Shown one piece after another: positions 63,967-64,000 of a DNA stretch of 64,000 nt (positions are counted from its first letter, which is position 1; each line of letters starts with the position of its first letter). Location: contig NC_056407.1 in NCBI RefSeq assembly GCF_905147365.1, positions 19,451,980 to 19,515,979 of the forward strand. Reading direction: 5' to 3'. The DNA comes from Aricia agestis. Its lineage: Eukaryota > Arthropoda > Insecta > Lepidoptera > Lycaenidae. The position numbers were made by a program, and so were the translations under genes. Below the pieces are notes generated by a model. It was not told the origin of the DNA, searched no databases, and saw only the letters and a list, made by a program, of their open reading frames with translations.

Positions 63967-64000
63967 ATTTCCAATTGCCACTGCAAAAAGAAAATTTTAA

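Overview
The window reads as AT-rich nuclear DNA of a moth or butterfly (Lepidoptera). That is inferred from two acyl-CoA desaturase genes of the insect membrane type with conventional GT-AG introns, and from several dispersed repeat types familiar from lepidopteran genomes. These include the tRNA-headed SINEs, the 'agggttccgtaccc' repeat carrying (tctg)n tracts, and short elements ending in 'ctagctgtcccggcaaacg'. There are no bacterial-type operons.

Host genes. A complete seven-coding-exon desaturase (367 aa) lies on the minus strand from 24456 to 9646. It has all three histidine boxes (HRLWAH, HRVHH, HNYHH) and the extra N...H iron-ligand motif. Its fourth coding exon (17340-17167) is followed by two decayed tandem copies. 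A second desaturase starts on the plus strand at 60331. Its exon 1 (60331-60601) and exon 2 (61226-61356) join in phase, but from exon 2 onward the locus becomes about 10.3 tandem copies of a 142-bp unit (61239-62702). Each full unit carries most of exon 2, including histidine box 1, and its 5' splice site. No further exon is visible before the window ends. The two genes are divergently oriented, about 36 kb apart, and the space between them is filled with transposable elements.

Retroelements. Positions 1-3806 hold the 5' half of a BEL/Pao LTR retrotransposon on the minus strand. Its gag-pol frame is open for 1028 codons and runs off the window. Positions 26628-33809 hold a full-length BEL/Pao element with two LTRs that look identical (323 bp), a 5-bp target duplication and intact protease, RT, RNase H and integrase. 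Gag and Pol share one frame and are separated by a single UGA followed by CUA. The start of Gag lies in a frame that overlaps the rest and would be joined by a -1 shift. The element is also packed with a strand-specific heptamer (GNGCKGA on the plus strand). A Penelope-like remnant with a GIY-YIG domain and inverted end repeats lies at 58187-59578.

DNA elements. Many small non-autonomous elements can be delimited. They include hAT-type elements with 8-bp target duplications (4902-5593, 53548-54328), a family with 9-bp duplications (36175-36526, 56099-56457) and three copies of a TTAA-flanked piggyBac-like element. There are also several TA-flanked or foldback elements and a nested stack inside a desaturase intron (13979-16341). 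A SINE at 35852-36111 has a perfect 13-bp target duplication.

Most remaining DNA is AT-rich intron or intergenic sequence in which I see no gene.
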